This document shows, piece after piece, positions 45,207 through 56,228 of a stretch of 64,000 nucleotides of DNA. The number at the start of each line of letters is the position of its first letter. The stretch's first letter is position 1. This stretch comes from Massilia agri (GTDB lineage Bacteria > Pseudomonadota > Gammaproteobacteria > Burkholderiales > Burkholderiaceae_D). Both the position numbers and the translations under genes were made by a program. The notes beneath the pieces are model-generated. The model saw only the letters and a program-made list of their open reading frames with translations. It did not search any database and was not told the DNA's origin. The stretch is taken from the NCBI RefSeq assembly GCF_024753255.1, contig NZ_JANUHA010000004.1:186001-250000 (forward strand), read 5' to 3'.

Positions 45207-47414
45207 ATGATCAAGATGTCCAAGATGCACAAGCGCGTGCTCGCCGCACCGCTGGCCCTGGCTGCAGCCCTGCCGGCCCAGGCCCAGACCACCGCGACCG
45301 AGAAGGCCCCCGAACTGCAGACCGTCACCGTGACGGCGCAGCGCCGCACTGAAAACATCCGCGAAGTTCCGGTGTCCGTCACCGCCCTCAAGGGCGACAA
45401 GCTCGACGTGCTGGTATCCGGCGGCGACGATATCCGCCTGCTGGCCGGCAAGGTCCCGAGCCTGAACGTCGAATCCTCCAATGGCCGTACCTTCCCGCGC
45501 TTCTACATCCGCGGCTACGGCAACACCGACTTCAACACCTTCGCTTCGCAGCCGGTCTCGCTGGTCTACGACGACGTGGTGCAGGAAAACCCGATCCTGA
45601 AAGGCTTCCCGATCTTCGACCTGGCCAGCGTCGAAGTGCTGCGCGGCCCGCAGGGCACCCTGTTCGGCCGCAACACCCCGGCCGGCGTCGTGAAATTCGA
45701 ATCCGAGAAGCCGAAGCTGGGCAAGTCGGAAGGTTACGTCAACGCCTCCTACGCCACCCACACCACCGCCAACGTCGAAGGCGCCGTGAACATTCCGCTG
45801 TCCGATCAATGGGCGATGCGCGTGTCGGCCACCGGCCAGCACCGCGACGACTACGTCAAGAACTACAGCGACGTGGCCATGACCCAGAAGCGGGGCGAGC
45901 TGGACGGCTATAACGAGCACGCCGAGCGCATCCAGGTCCTGTACAGCCCGGGCAGCAGCTTCAACGCCCTGCTGAACGTGCACCAGCGCCAGACCCAGGG
46001 CACCGCCCGCCTGTTCCGCGCCAACCTGATCCAGAAAGGCTCGAACAAAGTCGTTCCCGGCTACGACCTCGACAAGATCGTCACCAATGCCGACAACTTC
46101 CAGACCCTGAAGTCCAACGGCGCCAACCTGCGCCTGTCCTGGGACCTGGGCAGCGTGCGCCTGTTCTCGATCACCGGCTTCGAGCACGTCAGCGACTACT
46201 ACAGCCGCGGCGACATCGACGGCGGCACCCCGGCGGGCCCGGGCTTCATCCCCTTCCAGGTCCAGACCGGCGGCTACATCACCAATCTCGACCAGTGGAG
46301 CCAGGAATTCCGCGTCGAGTCGCAGAACAGCGGCCCGCTGAACTGGCAGACCGGCCTGTACTTCTTCGATGAAGACGCGACCGGCGGCAGCGACAACTTC
46401 AACGATGCCGGCGCGCGCACCTCGCGCCTGGTCAGCAACCAGAAAAACGAAGCCTGGGCGGCCTTCGCCTCGGTGAACTACACCATCAGCCCGGCCTGGA
46501 CCGTGCGTGGCGGCGTGCGCTACACCAAGGACGAGAAGGACTTCGCCACCCTGGTCAACGAGAACGTCGCCCAGATCGGCCCGCGTTCGGTCGCCACCAG
46601 CCAGGACAAGATCAACTGGGACCTGTCGGCCACCTACAAAGTGAATGACGCCGTGAACGTCTACGGCCGCGTCGCCACCGGCTTCCGCGCGCCGAGCATC
46701 GCCGCCGCCTCGGCCGCGGTGCCGATCACCGTCGCCGATTCGGAAACCATCACCTCGTACGAGCTGGGCCTGAAGGCCGACCTGTTCGAGCGCCGCGCCC
46801 GCACCTCGTTCTCGATCTACGACTACACCGTCAAGGACCAGCAGCTGACCGTGGTGGGCGGCAACTCGAATGTCAACCGCCTGATCAATGCCGACAAGAC
46901 CAAGGGCAAGGGCGCCGAGTTCGACTTCGAAGCGGCCGTCAGCACCGCCCTGCGCGTCAGCGCCGGCGCGAGCTACAACTACACCCAGATCCGCGACGGC
47001 AGCCTGTCGGTGAACAAGTGCGCGCAGTGCACCGTGACCGATCCGATCAACGCCGCCGGCCGCGTCGTCATCGACGGCAACGCACTGCCGCAGGCGCCGC
47101 GCTGGACCCTGAACGCGACCGCCCGCTACGGCGTGCCGTTCGCGGATGGCGAGCTGTACTTCTTCACCGACTGGTCCTACCGCAGCAAGATCAACTTCTT
47201 CCTGTACGAGGCGACCGAGTTCACGGGTGCGCCGCTGACGGAAGGCGGCGTGCGCCTGGGCTACATCTTCGGCAACGGCAAGTATGAGGTGGCTGCCTTC
47301 GGCCGCAACGTGCTCGACCAGCGCCGCATCACCGGCGCGATCGACTTCAACAACCTGACCGGCTTCACCAACGAGCCGCGCCAGTGGGGCATCCAGGTCA
47401 AGGGCAACTTCTAA
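45207..47414 (+). CDS. TonB-dependent outer-membrane receptor
   Basis: A 735-residue outer-membrane receptor. A signal peptide spans about 1-26 (ending PAQAQ), a TonB-box-like LQTVTVTAQRR follows, then the plug domain (REVPVSVTALKGDKL, ASVEVLRGPQGTLFGRNT) to about residue 160, and a 22-strand barrel ending in the aromatic residue Phe (QVKGNF). It imports a ligand with energy from TonB-ExbBD. The ligand cannot be told from sequence; no siderophore or sugar genes are adjacent, so iron complexes, oligosaccharides or other substrates are all possible. Confidence 0.93.
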   Translation: MIKMSKMHKRVLAAPLALAAALPAQAQTTATEKAPELQTVTVTAQRRTENIREVPVSVTALKGDKLDVLVSGGDDIRLLAGKVPSLNVESSNGRTFPRFYIRGYGNTDFNTFASQPVSLVYDDVVQENPILKGFPIFDLASVEVLRGPQGTLFGRNTPAGVVKFESEKPKLGKSEGYVNASYATHTTANVEGAVNIPLSDQWAMRVSATGQHRDDYVKNYSDVAMTQKRGELDGYNEHAERIQVLYSPGSSFNALLNVHQRQTQGTARLFRANLIQKGSNKVVPGYDLDKIVTNADNFQTLKSNGANLRLSWDLGSVRLFSITGFEHVSDYYSRGDIDGGTPAGPGFIPFQVQTGGYITNLDQWSQEFRVESQNSGPLNWQTGLYFFDEDATGGSDNFNDAGARTSRLVSNQKNEAWAAFASVNYTISPAWTVRGGVRYTKDEKDFATLVNENVAQIGPRSVATSQDKINWDLSATYKVNDAVNVYGRVATGFRAPSIAAASAAVPITVADSETITSYELGLKADLFERRARTSFSIYDYTVKDQQLTVVGGNSNVNRLINADKTKGKGAEFDFEAAVSTALRVSAGASYNYTQIRDGSLSVNKCAQCTVTDPINAAGRVVIDGNALPQAPRWTLNATARYGVPFADGELYFFTDWSYRSKINFFLYEATEFTGAPLTEGGVRLGYIFGNGKYEVAAFGRNVLDQRRITGAIDFNNLTGFTNEPRQWGIQVKGNF

Positions 47415-47434
47415 GCCTTGAACTGAGCCGCAAG

Positions 47435-47461
47435 AAGGCCGCGCACTGCGCGGCCTTTTTT
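47435..47461 (+). terminator. Intrinsic terminator after the TonB receptor gene
   Basis: AAGGCCGCGC at 47435-47444 pairs with GCGCGGCCTT at 47448-47457 around a 3-nt loop, followed by TTTTTT. It lies 20 bp after the receptor stop. Confidence 0.88.
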
Positions 47462-47580
47462 GTTGCATTCCCGCGAAAGGCGCATCCATCCCGCTGACTG
47501 CCGTGTCCGTCGCAGCGGGGCTGGTGCATAATGTTGCGCCTAGTAAAGATGTCGATTCCCGCCACTTTCCTGGAATGTCG

Positions 47581-49101
47581 ATGTCTACCTTACTCACGCA
47601 AGCAAAATCCAGCCTGGTCAGTGTCCTGGTCCTTACCGGCCTGGTCCTGGCTGCCCTGTCCGGCACGGTCGTCGCCGGATTTTCCCTGTTCGCCGGACCG
47701 CTCGGCCTGGATATCCCGCATGGCCGCTTTGGCGGTTTCCTGACCCTGGTCGCCGTCCAGCTCGTGTATCTGGGCTTCGCATCCCGCTACGGTGGCGAAC
47801 GGGCCGATGTGGGTCCGCTGGTGCGTTACGCACTGGCCCTGCAATTGCAGGCGGTGGCCGAAATCCTCGTCTTCGCCGTTACGGCGGCGGCGGTGGGTGG
47901 CGGCATGATCGTCCTGCTCGGCGTGGTGGGCGATCACGACACCCAGCGCGGCGTCATCGACTATATTTTCGAGAGCAGCACCTGGTTGACGGTGCTGTTG
48001 TTCGCGCTGATGATGCCGGCGCTGAGCATGCTGATCGGTGCGTGGCGCCTGCATGCCCTGGGCAATACGCCAGGCGCGGTGCTGGCGGCCGCGAAGGGCA
48101 CCCTGACGCGGCGCGAACTGCGGGTCGGCGCCGATAGCGATGACCTGCGCCATACCCTTTCGTCCATGGTCGAACGCCTGACCGACCGCAGCATGCCGGG
48201 CCTCGGACGCATGTTGTACAGCCCGCATCCGCGCCTGCATGTGCGCGAGCATGCGGGAAGCCCGGAATATGAACTCGTGTGGTCGAACTGCCCGATGAAG
48301 CTGCTGGTTTCCCTGCGCCCGGACGAGGGCGCAGGCCGGCGCGTCGTGGTGCGCTCCGTGCTGCGCGGCGGCTGGCACCAGGTCGAGCTGTTCGCCACGC
48401 CGCTGGACGCCCTGGCGCAGATGAAGTACATCGAGACGCAGCTGCTGGTCCCCTTGCGCGACCAGCTCGCCAAAGTGGCAGCCGAGCGCCAGCGTGATGC
48501 CCTGCATGGCCGCGCGGTCGAAACCCAGTTGCGCATCCTGCAGGCCCAGATCGAACCGCACTTCCTGTTCAACACCCTGGCCAACGTGCGCCACCTCTAC
48601 CGCAGCAGCGTCGAGGCCGGCGAAGACATGCTCGACCACCTGATCGCCTACCTGCGCAGCGCCATGGACGACCTGCGCGCCGAGGACTCGACCGTGGTGC
48701 GCGAGATGGACCTGGCCATGCACTATCTCGCCATCATGAAGATCCGCATGGGCGAACGCCTGTCCTACCGCTTCATCCTGCCCGACGAGCTGCTCGAGCA
48801 TCCCTTCCCGCCGGCGATGCTGATCTCGCTGGTCGAGAACGCCATCAAGCACGGCATCGCGGGCAGCGAGCAGGGCGAGATCGTGCTGTCGGCATCGAGC
48901 GCCGATGGCCGGCTGCGCCTGCGCGTGTTTGACAACGGCGCCGGCCTGTCGAGCGTGGGCGGCACGGGCGTCGGGCTGTCGAACATCCGCCAGCGCCTCG
49001 AGGCCATGTTCGGCAGCGCGGCCTGGCTCGAAGTGGGCGCCGAGCCGGGCGCCGGTTTCACCGCCACCATCGTGATCCCCCTCCAGGAAAGGAAAGACTG
49101 A
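47581..49101 (+). CDS. LytS/AlgZ-type sensor histidine kinase
   Basis: A 506-residue membrane kinase. Four to five hydrophobic spans occupy the first 180 residues; a middle soluble region follows; then the His_kinase domain with the phosphoacceptor in QIEPHFLFNTLANVRHLY (His327) and an ATPase domain with VENAIKHG and GVGLSNIRQRLE. It pairs with the LytTR regulator that starts 2 bp after its stop. The ATG at 47581 has GGA six bases upstream; the ATG two codons before it does not. The signal it senses is unknown. Confidence 0.9.
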   Translation: MSTLLTQAKSSLVSVLVLTGLVLAALSGTVVAGFSLFAGPLGLDIPHGRFGGFLTLVAVQLVYLGFASRYGGERADVGPLVRYALALQLQAVAEILVFAVTAAAVGGGMIVLLGVVGDHDTQRGVIDYIFESSTWLTVLLFALMMPALSMLIGAWRLHALGNTPGAVLAAAKGTLTRRELRVGADSDDLRHTLSSMVERLTDRSMPGLGRMLYSPHPRLHVREHAGSPEYELVWSNCPMKLLVSLRPDEGAGRRVVVRSVLRGGWHQVELFATPLDALAQMKYIETQLLVPLRDQLAKVAAERQRDALHGRAVETQLRILQAQIEPHFLFNTLANVRHLYRSSVEAGEDMLDHLIAYLRSAMDDLRAEDSTVVREMDLAMHYLAIMKIRMGERLSYRFILPDELLEHPFPPAMLISLVENAIKHGIAGSEQGEIVLSASSADGRLRLRVFDNGAGLSSVGGTGVGLSNIRQRLEAMFGSAAWLEVGAEPGAGFTATIVIPLQERKD

Positions 49102-49103
49102 AC

Positions 49104-49847
49104 ATGCCCACCGCATTGCTGGCCGAAGACGAACCGCTGCTGCTGGCCGAACTGAAGGAGGCGCTGGCCGACCTGTGGCCGGAACTCGCCATCGTGGCCG
49201 AAACGGGCGACGGCGCGGCGACCCTGGCCGCGCTGCGCCAGCATGCCCCGGATGTCGCCTTCCTCGACATCAATATGCCCAAGGCGACGGGTCTCGACGT
49301 CGCCAGGATGCGTCCCCCGGGCACCGCCATCGTCTTCCTGACGGCCTACGGCCAGCATGCGCTGGACGCCTTCGACGTCGGCGCGGTCGACTACCTGGTC
49401 AAGCCGCTCAACCGGGGACGGTTGCTGGAGACGATCGAACGGCTGCGCTGCCGGCTCGACCAGTCCGCGACGCCGGCCGCGCAGCGGGCGCCGGCCGCGG
49501 CGCCCGTGCAGGCGCCGCGCTACCTGTCCTGGATCCAGGCCTCGGTCGGCAGCATGGTGCGCGTGATCACGGTCGACGAAGTCATCTTCTTCCAGTCCGA
49601 CGCCAAGTACACCAAGGTCGCGACCAGCCAGGTCGAAGCCCTGATCCGGGTGCCCGTGAAGGACCTGGCGGCCCAGCTCGACCCGGAAGAGTTCATCCAG
49701 ATCAGCCGCGGCGCCATCGTCAACCGCCGCCGCATCGAAGCGATCTACCGCCGCGAAGGGCAGGTCGAGATCCGCCTGAAAGGCAGGCCCGAGGTGCTGC
49801 AGGTCAGCGCCGGTTTCCAGTCCCAGCCGGCCCTGCGCCAGATGTGA
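49104..49847 (+). CDS. LytTR family response regulator
   Basis: A 247-residue regulator. The receiver domain is at 1-120 with the phosphorylation site Asp55 in FLDINMPKATG and the DYLVKPL lysine motif. A proline/alanine linker follows, then a LytTR DNA-binding domain at about 145-247 (WIQASVGSMVRVITVDEVIFFQSDAKYTKV split by family-conserved FFQSD, and ISRGAIVNRRRIEAI). It is the partner of the upstream kinase and probably controls genes with paired LytTR sites; the secreted proteins downstream are candidates. Confidence 0.93.
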   Translation: MPTALLAEDEPLLLAELKEALADLWPELAIVAETGDGAATLAALRQHAPDVAFLDINMPKATGLDVARMRPPGTAIVFLTAYGQHALDAFDVGAVDYLVKPLNRGRLLETIERLRCRLDQSATPAAQRAPAAAPVQAPRYLSWIQASVGSMVRVITVDEVIFFQSDAKYTKVATSQVEALIRVPVKDLAAQLDPEEFIQISRGAIVNRRRIEAIYRREGQVEIRLKGRPEVLQVSAGFQSQPALRQM

Positions 49848-49964
49848 TCAATTCCCCGGAATGGCGCATCCATTCCGGCATTTGCCGCATCCGTCGCGGA
49901 TGGTCTGGCGCAAAAGATGCTCTCGGGAAATGATGACGACTCCTGCATTTCACGAGAGTTCATC

Positions 49965-50900
49965 ATGCATCCCTACCGCATCCTCGCTGTCTCCCTCCTG
50001 TCCCTGGTCCTTGCCGGCAACACGGGCTCTGCGCGGGCCGCCGCTGCAGTCGCCAAGGCATCGAATGGCCACACGTATACCGTTACCGAAGGAAGGGACG
50101 TCGAAGAAACAAAGCGAGAGGCGCTGGCCGGATGCCGCGAGCGCGGCGAGGACTGCCAGCTCATGGTATGGGGCAGCAAGCCCGCTGCAATCGCCATCGC
50201 CAAGAGCCCGGGCAGGACGACGGTCGTCATGCGTGACACGCCGGAACTGGCCCGTACCGCGGCCATGAAGGAGTGCCGCAAGCAATCGAAGGACTGCGCC
50301 TTCATGGCCCTGTACTGGGAACCGGGCGGCGAGTGGCTCGCCTGGGCGACTGCGGAAGACGCAAAGGGCAATCTGGTGTCGCAGTTCTATGCCTACGGCT
50401 ACGAACGCGAAGCAGAGGCTCGCCAGGTCGCCCTGGATGGATGCGCGGCGGACTTGAAAGACGCCGCTGCCAGATGCGCGGTGCAGACCAACTGGGGTGC
50501 ATGGACACGCGTTGCAGTGTCGTCGTCGAGCTATACCTCCTACCAGCTCGAGCGGAGCCGGTCGGAGGCGGAGAAGGTGGCAATGGCACGGTGCCGCGAG
50601 CATTCGGCCCCCGGTGACGCATGCAAGATCATTCGCGTCACCGAGAATGCGGGACCGCGCCCCCAGCCGGCGACTTTCGACAAGGTCTTCGCCCAGACGG
50701 CCCTGGCCAGGGAACGCGCAGCGCAATCCCGTCCGTCGGCGCCGCCACGCGGCCGGACGCTGAGCTGCACCAACCGCTGCGTCAACGGCAGCTGCGTGCG
50801 CACCTTCGCCAATGGCCATACCGAACGCTGGGAAGCTCCCCGGGTACTCGATCCGTTCACCAACAACTGGAAATGGGATACCTCCAGTTGCGGCGGCTGA
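49965..50900 (+). CDS. Secreted cysteine-repeat protein (DUF4189-like)
   Basis: A 311-residue exported protein with a signal peptide at 1-26 (ending ARAA). Four repeats of about 48 residues follow, each with a Cys pair: 57/64, 104/111, 160/171 and 210/220, in the context of an alanine-rich helix (ALAGCRERGEDC, MKECRKQSKDC). This fits DUF4189-like repeats, where the pair probably forms a disulfide. The C-terminal 50 residues hold five more cysteines (SCTNRCVNGSC). Function is unknown. The start at 49965 gives the signal peptide; the upstream 16 codons would bury it. It lies 117 bp after the LytTR gene. Confidence 0.65.
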   Translation: MHPYRILAVSLLSLVLAGNTGSARAAAAVAKASNGHTYTVTEGRDVEETKREALAGCRERGEDCQLMVWGSKPAAIAIAKSPGRTTVVMRDTPELARTAAMKECRKQSKDCAFMALYWEPGGEWLAWATAEDAKGNLVSQFYAYGYEREAEARQVALDGCAADLKDAAARCAVQTNWGAWTRVAVSSSSYTSYQLERSRSEAEKVAMARCREHSAPGDACKIIRVTENAGPRPQPATFDKVFAQTALARERAAQSRPSAPPRGRTLSCTNRCVNGSCVRTFANGHTERWEAPRVLDPFTNNWKWDTSSCGG

Positions 50901-51215
50901 GTGGCCCTATACCTTATTGCTGAGCAAGTCGTTTTGAGAAATGTCAATATAATTGTGGCATACGATATTTGCCAAATTTAACGTTTCGCCGAAGAAAATA
51001 GGTTTCTTCAACATTGGGACGGTTTACTGTTGTTAATACGCCGAAATTGTATCGAATTGTCGCGCGCAAGCTCTTCCTTTCGGAGTACGCTCATTTCCGC
51101 CGCATACAGACGGCACGGGTTTGACCCGGAATCTGTTCCGGTTGAACCTCGGTTGACAACGACACGGGCGAGGGTCATTTCGCTTGACGGAAAAACATCA
51201 CAATGAGGAAGAAAC
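50901..51215. promoter_or_regulatory. 315-bp non-coding region ahead of the S8 protease gene
   Basis: No reading frame with gene-like features is seen. The first half is AT-rich. An inverted repeat CCGGAA/TTCCGG (51126-51141) with a TCTG loop lies about 75 bp before the start, and a TTGACA hexamer at 51153-51158 could be a -35 element, although no good -10 is found 17 bp on. The region ends with a GAGGAAG ribosome-binding site for the protease. Confidence 0.4.
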
Positions 51216-53018
<1,803 letters not shown>

Positions 53019-53067
53019 CGGTCTAGGACGAAGCGGCGCTGCTCCCCTTGCGCCGCCTTCATCCGGG

Positions 53068-53096
53068 AACGCGCGGCATGCCGCGCGTTCTTTTTT
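53068..53096 (+). terminator. Intrinsic terminator after the S8 protease gene
   Basis: A 22-bp perfect palindrome (AACGCGCGGCA paired with TGCCGCGCGTT, 53068-53089) followed by a CTTTTTT run. It lies 50 bp after the protease stop and 8 bp before REP copy C. Confidence 0.88.
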
Positions 53097-53103
53097 GGGG
53101 TTT

Positions 53104-53216
53104 CGTAGGGTGGACGGCTCTGCCGTCCGCGCGTTCAACCAACCGACGCATGGACGCGCATGGGCTACTCACCGACTGTTTGAACGCGCGGACGGGAGAG
53201 ACCCGTCCACCCTACG
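53104..53216. repeat. REP-like palindromic element, copy C
   Basis: A 113-bp nearly complete inverted repeat. CGTAGGGTGGACGG with its own hairpin (GGACGG/CCGTCC) and CGCGCGTTCAA form the left arm; TTGAACGCGCGGACGG to GTCCACCCTACG form the right. This is the most symmetric of the three copies, with GGAC in place of GGGC in the stem. Unlike copies A and B it does not overlap a stop codon. Its right end is 28 bp before the LexA box of dinB. Confidence 0.85.
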
Positions 53217-53243
53217 TATTGCAATAACTCCACTTTCAACGGA

Positions 53244-53263
53244 TACTGTATGCAATTACAGTA
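53244..53263 (+). promoter_or_regulatory. LexA (SOS) box upstream of dinB
   Basis: The 20-bp site has the CTG-N10-CAG core required by proteobacterial LexA (CTGTATGCAATTACAG at 53246-53261), extended to TACTGT...ACAGTA on both sides. It ends 18 bp before the dinB start codon, where LexA would block transcription. dinB is a classical SOS gene, which supports the call. Confidence 0.88.
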
Positions 53264-53281
53264 GTCGGCCCCGCCGCCCGT

Positions 53282-54394
53282 GTGAACGCTCCGCTCCGTA
53301 AAATCATCCACTGCGATTGCGACTGTTTCTACGCATCGGTCGAGATGCGCGACGATCCTTCGCTGCGCGGGCGTCCGCTCGCCGTCGGCGGTCGTCCCGA
53401 CCAGCGCGGCGTGATCGCCACCTGCAACTACGAGGCGCGGCGCTACGGCATCCATTCGGCCATGGCCACCGCCCAGGCCATGAAACTGTGCCCGAGCCTG
53501 CTGGTGATCCCGCCGGCGATGGAAAAGTACCGGATCGCTTCGCGCCAGATCATGGACATCTACCGCGACTACACGGAACTCGTGGAGCCGCTCTCGCTCG
53601 ACGAAGCCTACCTCGACGTCACCGACTCCCCGCACTGCAAGGGCAGCGCCACCCTGATCGCGCAGGAGATCCGGCGCCGCATTTTCGAGACCGTCGGCAT
53701 CACCGCCTCGGCCGGGGTGGCGCCGAACAAGTTCGTGGCCAAGATCGCCAGCGACTGGAACAAGCCGGACGGCCTGTTCCTGGTGCGCCCGGAAGAGGTC
53801 GACGCCTTTGTCGCCGCGCTGCCGGTCAAGAAGCTGTATGGCGTGGGCAAGGTGACGGCCGAGAAGATGAACCGGCTCGGCCTGCAGACCTGCGGCGACA
53901 TGCGCAGCTGGCCCATTGAGCGGCTGACCGAGCATTTCGGCAGTTTTGGTTATCGCCTGTACAACCTCTGCCGCGGCGTCGACACGCGCGAAGTGAACAC
54001 CTCGCGCGAGCGCAAGTCGATCAGCACCGAGGAAACCTATACGCCGGACGTGCCCGACCTGGAAGCCTGCCTGCGCCTGCTGCCTGACCTCTACGAGCAT
54101 CTGCTCCGGCGCATCAAGCGCAACGGTGCCGAAAAATTCATCAACAAGCTCTTCGTAAAAATCAAGTTCTCAGACTTCCAGCAGACGACGGTCGAGTGTG
54201 TTGGCTATGCACCACATATTCCGACCTATGCGCGCCTGATGGAGACCGGCTGGGCACGCGCCAGCCGCCCGGTGCGCCTGCTGGGCGTCGGCGTGCGGCT
54301 GAGCGATACGGAGATGGTCGAACAATTGCGGCTGTTCGAGGACGCGCTGCCGCAAGCCATCGTCGAGGCCGTTGGCGACTCGACAACAGAGTAA
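53282..54394 (+). CDS. dinB: DNA polymerase IV DinB
   Basis: An error-prone Y-family polymerase of 370 residues used for translesion synthesis. The N-terminus [19 protein letters not shown] aligns with the DinB start, with the first catalytic Asp; [10 protein letters not shown] carries the catalytic Asp-Glu pair near 105. The helix-hairpin-helix segment [18 protein letters not shown] follows, and a little-finger domain ends the protein. It starts with GTG; the family N-terminus and the nearby LexA box both support this. It is induced by DNA damage, and rdgC follows 89 bp downstream. Confidence 0.95.
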   Translation: MNAPLRKIIHCDCDCFYASVEMRDDPSLRGRPLAVGGRPDQRGVIATCNYEARRYGIHSAMATAQAMKLCPSLLVIPPAMEKYRIASRQIMDIYRDYTELVEPLSLDEAYLDVTDSPHCKGSATLIAQEIRRRIFETVGITASAGVAPNKFVAKIASDWNKPDGLFLVRPEEVDAFVAALPVKKLYGVGKVTAEKMNRLGLQTCGDMRSWPIERLTEHFGSFGYRLYNLCRGVDTREVNTSRERKSISTEETYTPDVPDLEACLRLLPDLYEHLLRRIKRNGAEKFINKLFVKIKFSDFQQTTVECVGYAPHIPTYARLMETGWARASRPVRLLGVGVRLSDTEMVEQLRLFEDALPQAIVEAVGDSTTE

Positions 54395-54483
54395 TTTTTT
54401 CGCACCGGTCCCGGCTTAAATTGCCGCTGAGCAGCGTAGAATGTCGTTCCCCAGAATTTTGGAAACAATCGGATAACAAGCGT

Positions 54484-55380
54484 ATGTGGTTCAAGAATCT
54501 CCAGATTTATCGCCTGCCCGCTCCCTGGGCATTCAACCCGGAACAGATGGAAGAAGCGCTGCAGTCGCAGGCTTTCACGCCCGCCAGCAGCAACGAGCTG
54601 CTGCGCCAGGGCTGGGATTCGCCACGCGGTAACGGCAAGCTGGTCCACGTCGTCAACAAGCAGATGCTGATGATGCTGGGCAGCGAGAAGAAGCTGCTGC
54701 CGAGCTCGGTCATCAACCAGGTCGCCAAGGCCAAGGCCGCCGAGCTGGAAGAACAGCAGGGCTTCCCGCCCGGCAAGAAGGCAATGAAGGACCTGAAGGA
54801 ACGCGTGGCCGACGAACTGCTGCCGCGCGCCTTCTCGATCCGCAGCAACGTCTGGGTCTGGATCGACCCGGTCAACGGCTGGCTGGTCGTCGATGCCGCC
54901 AGCCCGGCAAAAGCGGACGACGTCATCAAGATGCTGCTGAAAGCCGTGGACCGCATGCCGCTCGAATCGCTGCGCGTGCAGAAATCCCCGGTGGCCGTGA
55001 TGACCGGCTGGCTGGAGGCCGACGAAGCGCCGTACGGCTTCACCATCGACCAGGACACCGAACTGCGCGCCACCGGCGAAAGCCGTGCGGCCGTGCGCTA
55101 CGTGAAGCACACCCTGGAACCGGACGACATCCGCCGCCACATCGCCGCCGGCAAGCAGTGCACCCGCCTGGCCATGACCTGGAACGACCGCATCAGCTTC
55201 GTGCTGACCGAGTCGCTGGCGATCAAGAGCATCAAGCCGCTGGACGTGATCAAGGAAGGCGAAGCCGTCACCTACAGCGACGACGAGCGCTTCGACAACG
55301 ACATCACCCTGATGACGGGCGAGCTGGCCAAGCTGCTGGCCGACGTCGTCGAGGCCCTGGGCGGCGAAGCCAAGGCCTGA
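54484..55380 (+). CDS. rdgC: Recombination-associated protein RdgC
   Basis: A 298-residue protein matching RdgC in length and pattern: [15 protein letters not shown] at its start, [18 protein letters not shown] and the C-terminal SYVLTE-like block [18 protein letters not shown]. RdgC forms a ring around duplex DNA and limits RecA activity. The ATG at 54484 is fixed by the family N-terminus; the longer open frame runs in dinB. Its place after SOS-controlled dinB fits a shared DNA-damage role, though no own LexA box was seen. Confidence 0.95.
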   Translation: MWFKNLQIYRLPAPWAFNPEQMEEALQSQAFTPASSNELLRQGWDSPRGNGKLVHVVNKQMLMMLGSEKKLLPSSVINQVAKAKAAELEEQQGFPPGKKAMKDLKERVADELLPRAFSIRSNVWVWIDPVNGWLVVDAASPAKADDVIKMLLKAVDRMPLESLRVQKSPVAVMTGWLEADEAPYGFTIDQDTELRATGESRAAVRYVKHTLEPDDIRRHIAAGKQCTRLAMTWNDRISFVLTESLAIKSIKPLDVIKEGEAVTYSDDERFDNDITLMTGELAKLLADVVEALGGEAKA

Positions 55381-55390
55381 TTCATCCCTG

Positions 55391-55420
55391 TCACCCGGGC
55401 TGCATATGCAGCCCGGGTGA
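55391..55420. terminator. 30-bp perfect palindrome after rdgC
   Basis: TCACCCGGGCTGCAT and its exact inverse fill 55391-55420, 10 bp after the rdgC stop. As RNA it makes a strong hairpin, but no T tract follows, so it may be a rho-dependent or mRNA-protecting structure. Confidence 0.5.
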
Positions 55421-55570
55421 ACTCTCCCAAACGGTACTGTCGAGCAGTTTTACATTTCAATTGTGCCGTGAAACATTTTCTCTTATTTAACATTGACTTA
55501 GCGGGCAGGCACACTCTTTGCTAAAAGTCGGCGGCGTACTTTTGACCAACTCTCCAAAGGAGCCGCTTTA

Positions 55571-56191
55571 ATGAAACTCAAGAAACTCGTCGCACTCGCC
55601 CTGTTCGGATTCGCCTCGCTCGCCCAGGCAGACAACATCTCCTTCACCGGCAACTTCACCTACGATAACGATGTGCAGCGTTTTAACTTCACGCTGGCCG
55701 AAGCATCGACCGTGACCCTGCGCAGCTGGTCCTATGCGGGCGGCGTGAACGCAGCCGGCCAGACCATCGCGCGCGGCGGCTTCGACCCGATCCTGGCCCT
55801 GTTCTCGGCGGACGGCATCCGCATCGCCGAACAGGACGATGCCGATTGCCCGCTGGTTCCGGCCGATGAGGTGACCAACGCCTGCTACGACGTGAATTTC
55901 ACTCACGAACTGGCTGCCGGCAACTACATCGTGACGATCCAGCAGTTCGATAATTTTTCGCTTGGCGACCTGGCGGACGGCTTCGAATTTGACGGTGTGG
56001 CGTATCGCAATTTCCGCGATGGCTTCGTCGACGCCCAGGACGACAAGCGCGACGGTCATTGGGCCTTCGACATCCTGAACGTCAACAGCGCCGAGATTCC
56101 GGACGAAGTCCCGGAACCCGCGAGCATGGCGATCCTGGCTGCCGGCATGGCAGGCATGGGCCTGGCGCGCCGCCGCAAGGCCAAGGCGTAA
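55571..56191 (+). CDS. PEP-CTERM sorting domain protein (DVUA0089-like)
   Basis: A 206-residue secreted protein. It has a signal peptide at 1-20 (ending AQA), a beta-rich domain with a pattern seen in DVUA0089-family proteins (FTGNFTYDNDVQRFNF, GGFDPILALFSADG), and a C-terminal PEP-CTERM signal: VPEPASM, a hydrophobic span and RRRKAK. The signal is cut by exosortase (EpsH) to anchor or release proteins with the extracellular matrix. No exosortase gene is in the window. It ends at a bidirectional terminator shared with catalase. Confidence 0.88.
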   Translation: MKLKKLVALALFGFASLAQADNISFTGNFTYDNDVQRFNFTLAEASTVTLRSWSYAGGVNAAGQTIARGGFDPILALFSADGIRIAEQDDADCPLVPADEVTNACYDVNFTHELAAGNYIVTIQQFDNFSLGDLADGFEFDGVAYRNFRDGFVDAQDDKRDGHWAFDILNVNSAEIPDEVPEPASMAILAAGMAGMGLARRRKAKA

Positions 56192-56197
56192 GAAAGT

Positions 56198-56221
56198 GAA
56201 AGCGCCGTCCCCGGCGCTTTC
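56198..56221. terminator. Bidirectional hairpin between the PEP-CTERM and catalase genes
   Basis: GAAAGCGCCG at 56198-56207 pairs with CGGCGCTTTC at 56212-56221 around TCCC. It lies between the 3' ends of convergent genes, with T-rich bases after it on the plus strand and A/T-rich bases on the other side, and may serve both. Confidence 0.7.
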
Positions 56222-56228
56222 GTCTCCT

